From: an uncultured Prevotellaceae bacterium
GTDB taxonomy: Bacteria > Bacteroidota > Bacteroidia > Bacteroidales > Bacteroidaceae
Assembly: GCA_946407325.1 (NCBI GenBank)
Contig: CAMJNN010000023.1
Coordinates: forward strand, 1-14,242
Length of the DNA: 14,242 nt
Reading direction: 5' to 3'
The number at the start of each line of letters is the position of its first letter. The stretch's first letter is position 1. Positions 13,975 to 14,242 of the stretch are shown here, in pieces. The notes beneath the pieces are model-generated. The model did no database searches. It saw only the letters and a program-made list of their open reading frames with translations, and was not told the DNA's origin. Position numbers and translations under genes: made by a program.

Positions 13975-14242
13975 ATGGAAGACGAGAAGCTGGTGCTACG
14001 CACAGAGAATTTGGTGAAGAAATATGGCAAACGTACTGTAGTTGACCATGTTTCATACGACGTGAAACAAGGTGAGATAGTAGGTTTGCTGGGACCTAAC
14101 GGCGCTGGCAAGACTACCTCTTTCTATATGACGGTAGGCTTGGTGGTGGCGAACGAAGGCCGTATTTTCTTGGGTGATGAGGAAATCACCAAGTTTCCTG
14201 TGTATTTGCGTGCACGAAAAGGCATTGGTTATTTGCCGCAGG
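13975..14242 (+). CDS. lptB: LPS export ABC transporter ATP-binding protein LptB, N-terminal part (cut by window edge)
   Basis: LptB is the cytoplasmic ATPase that powers the LptB2FGC machine, which extracts lipopolysaccharide from the inner membrane and pushes it to the outer membrane. The first 89 codons are present. The protein starts [18 protein letters not shown], has Walker [10 protein letters not shown] (40-48) followed by SFYMTVGLV, where E. coli LptB has TFYMVVGIV, and ends at the Q-loop in [10 protein letters not shown] (80-89), nearly identical to the LptB pattern. These features separate it from MlaF and from general ABC ATPases. The signature motif, Walker B and H-loop lie beyond the window. 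The start is ATG at 13975; an in-frame GTG two codons earlier is less likely. It is the only plus-strand gene and diverges from mlaE. Confidence 0.94.
   Translation, partial: MEDEKLVLRTENLVKKYGKRTVVDHVSYDVKQGEIVGLLGPNGAGKTTSFYMTVGLVVANEGRIFLGDEEITKFPVYLRARKGIGYLPQ

Noticed and set aside
1..14242. Defence island, prophage, transposon, CRISPR or tRNA
   Set aside because: I saw no transposase, integrase, toxin-antitoxin or restriction gene, no regularly spaced repeats and no tRNA-like sequence. RecQ and RecG alone are housekeeping repair genes.

Overview
The window reads as chromosomal core DNA of a Bacteroidales bacterium, most likely a Prevotella-like one. Three things point there: the lptB / mlaE / tig-clpP-clpX-recQ gene set; promoters of the Bacteroidetes type (a TAnnTTTG -7 box with a TTTG or TTG -33 box about 19 bases upstream) in front of several transcription units, with little use of Shine-Dalgarno sequences; and three exported proteins whose predicted signal-peptidase-I site is Ala|Gln, as is typical of Bacteroidetes. 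I see no RNA gene, CRISPR array, insertion sequence or phage gene.

Layout, right to left, since all genes but one are on the minus strand. At the right edge (13975-14242) the start of lptB (lipopolysaccharide-transport ATPase) runs on the plus strand. It diverges from mlaE (lipid-transport ABC permease) across a 99-base gap that holds two back-to-back promoters. Then come tig (trigger factor, own near-consensus promoter), a long symmetrical hairpin, and clpP-clpX (3 bases apart). These are the cell's folding and degradation core: the ribosome-bound chaperone next to the two parts of the ClpXP protease.

From 9515 down to 1971 lies a tightly spaced five-gene run: recQ helicase, a DUF1846/UPF0371 protein of unknown function, an exported PA-domain M28 metallopeptidase, and two tandem copies of an exported CE1-type esterase with an N-terminal immunoglobulin-like (E-set) domain. 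A clear promoter precedes recQ and a clear intrinsic terminator follows the last esterase, so the run may be one transcript that joins DNA repair to secreted hydrolases. This is the least ordinary part of the window.

At the left end, a promoter at 1738-1768 drives a DJ-1/PfpI-family gene, ispD (isoprenoid MEP pathway) and recG (the 5' 479 bases only). Their reading frames overlap by 4 bases and 1 base, which suggests translational coupling.

Nothing here is demonstrably a new defence or mobile system. The points most worth a second look are the recQ-to-esterase operon, the unequal divergence of the tandem esterases, a possible clpP promoter built into the tig terminator hairpin, and the shared -33 region between mlaE and lptB.
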